The translations under genes and the position numbers were made by a program. A stretch of DNA of 64,000 nt from Brienomyrus brachyistius (Eukaryota > Chordata > Actinopteri > Osteoglossiformes > Mormyridae). Location of the stretch: positions 139,001 through 203,000 of the forward strand of contig NW_026042479.1 in the NCBI RefSeq assembly GCF_023856365.1, in the 5' to 3' direction. Position 1 is the first letter of the stretch. Each line of letters opens with the position of its first letter. Under the pieces are notes generated by a model. It made no database searches, was not told where the DNA came from, and saw only the letters and a program-made list of their open reading frames with translations. Below are positions 63,671 through 64,000 of this stretch, in pieces.

Positions 63671-64000
63671 GTCTGAGCTTTTTATTAAGCATATACATTT
63701 TTTCCGTAATGCCAGTACCTGCTGTTTATCGCCTCTGTCAGTCACAGGACCGGATCCGGGCAAACAAGAGAGCCGCTCGGGGCCTAGATAAGATCAAAGT
63801 CATGAAGAAAAAATATGTATATTAATATCTATATATATATGGCAGCTATAGGCAGAATAGGCTGTTGCCTTGGGCCCCCAAATTACCCAAGGAAGTGAAG
63901 TGATAATCAGTGTTTTTGGTGGGAGGGCATCCGAGGGAAGCTCGTGTGTGAGTGTGACAGCACTTCGTTGTGCTCATCTTTCTGTCTCACTTCTTCCTCA
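63671..64000 (+). other. RGS11 intron 9 region to window end
   Basis: A piece at 63751-63827 (AG before; DRIRANKRAARG-like reading, stop TAA) does not match the next expected RGS11 exon and is left unassigned. An AT-rich tract (TATATCTATATATATATGG) lies at 63822-63842. Confidence 0.35.

Noticed and set aside
63751..63827. Candidate RGS11 exon reading DRIRANKRAARG
   Set aside because: Ends in a stop within 26 codons and does not resemble the part of RGS11 that should follow NRPPPG.

Overview
This looks like nuclear DNA of a ray-finned fish, probably a teleost. Genes are split into short exons with GT-AG introns, one locus is a fish-type novel immune-type receptor (NITR), and the rest is dense with repeats typical of fish genomes (SINE-like units beginning CATCCATCC, CR1/L2/Rex1-type LINEs, hAT and Tc1 relics, foldback MITEs, CA microsatellites). 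The species cannot be named; a basal teleost lineage is only an impression. Bacterial features (operons, ribosome binding sites, CRISPR) do not apply.

Layout. 1-10 kb: transposon debris, namely an integrase C-terminus, a large inverted repeat (269-2906), a broken integrase-like gene (about 6690-7501, minus), an LTR-like stretch with a perfect 35-bp hairpin, and an hAT MITE. 10.9-15.2 kb: a six-exon NITR receptor gene (plus) carrying a stop codon and a 57-bp duplication in its second Ig exon. 15.2-38 kb: repeats only, with nested LINEs, pieces of an old retrovirus-like gag, a proline-rich retroelement and a 46-bp minisatellite. 38.0-40.0 kb: a four-exon secreted cystatin-fold gene that looks like chemerin (rarres2-like). 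42-44 kb: a possible Ig-like exon, a truncated hAT element and a second, larger proline-rich retroelement copy. 44.2-47.2 kb: a 29-bp satellite in two opposed arrays (30 and 71 exact periods), apparently grown inside a foldback MITE. 47.3-56.0 kb: U2AF2 (65-kDa subunit of splicing factor U2AF) on minus, ten exons present and the expected last exon absent. 56.6 kb: tRNA-Asp(GTC). 57.2-64 kb: RGS11, first nine coding exons on plus, running off the window.

U2AF2 and RGS11 are divergently arranged, about 1.15 kb apart, with the tRNA gene between them. U2AF2 is a nuclear housekeeping splicing factor, RGS11 a membrane-associated G-protein regulator, NITR a cell-surface immune receptor and the chemerin-like gene a secreted immune attractant, so no shared pathway is implied. 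The most notable items are the NF-Y-box-bearing 29-bp inverted satellite beside the 3'-incomplete U2AF2, the interrupted NITR exon, and the 46-bp minisatellite. Exon coordinates come from reading splice signals and reading frame by eye; family names come from recalled protein families and no search was run.
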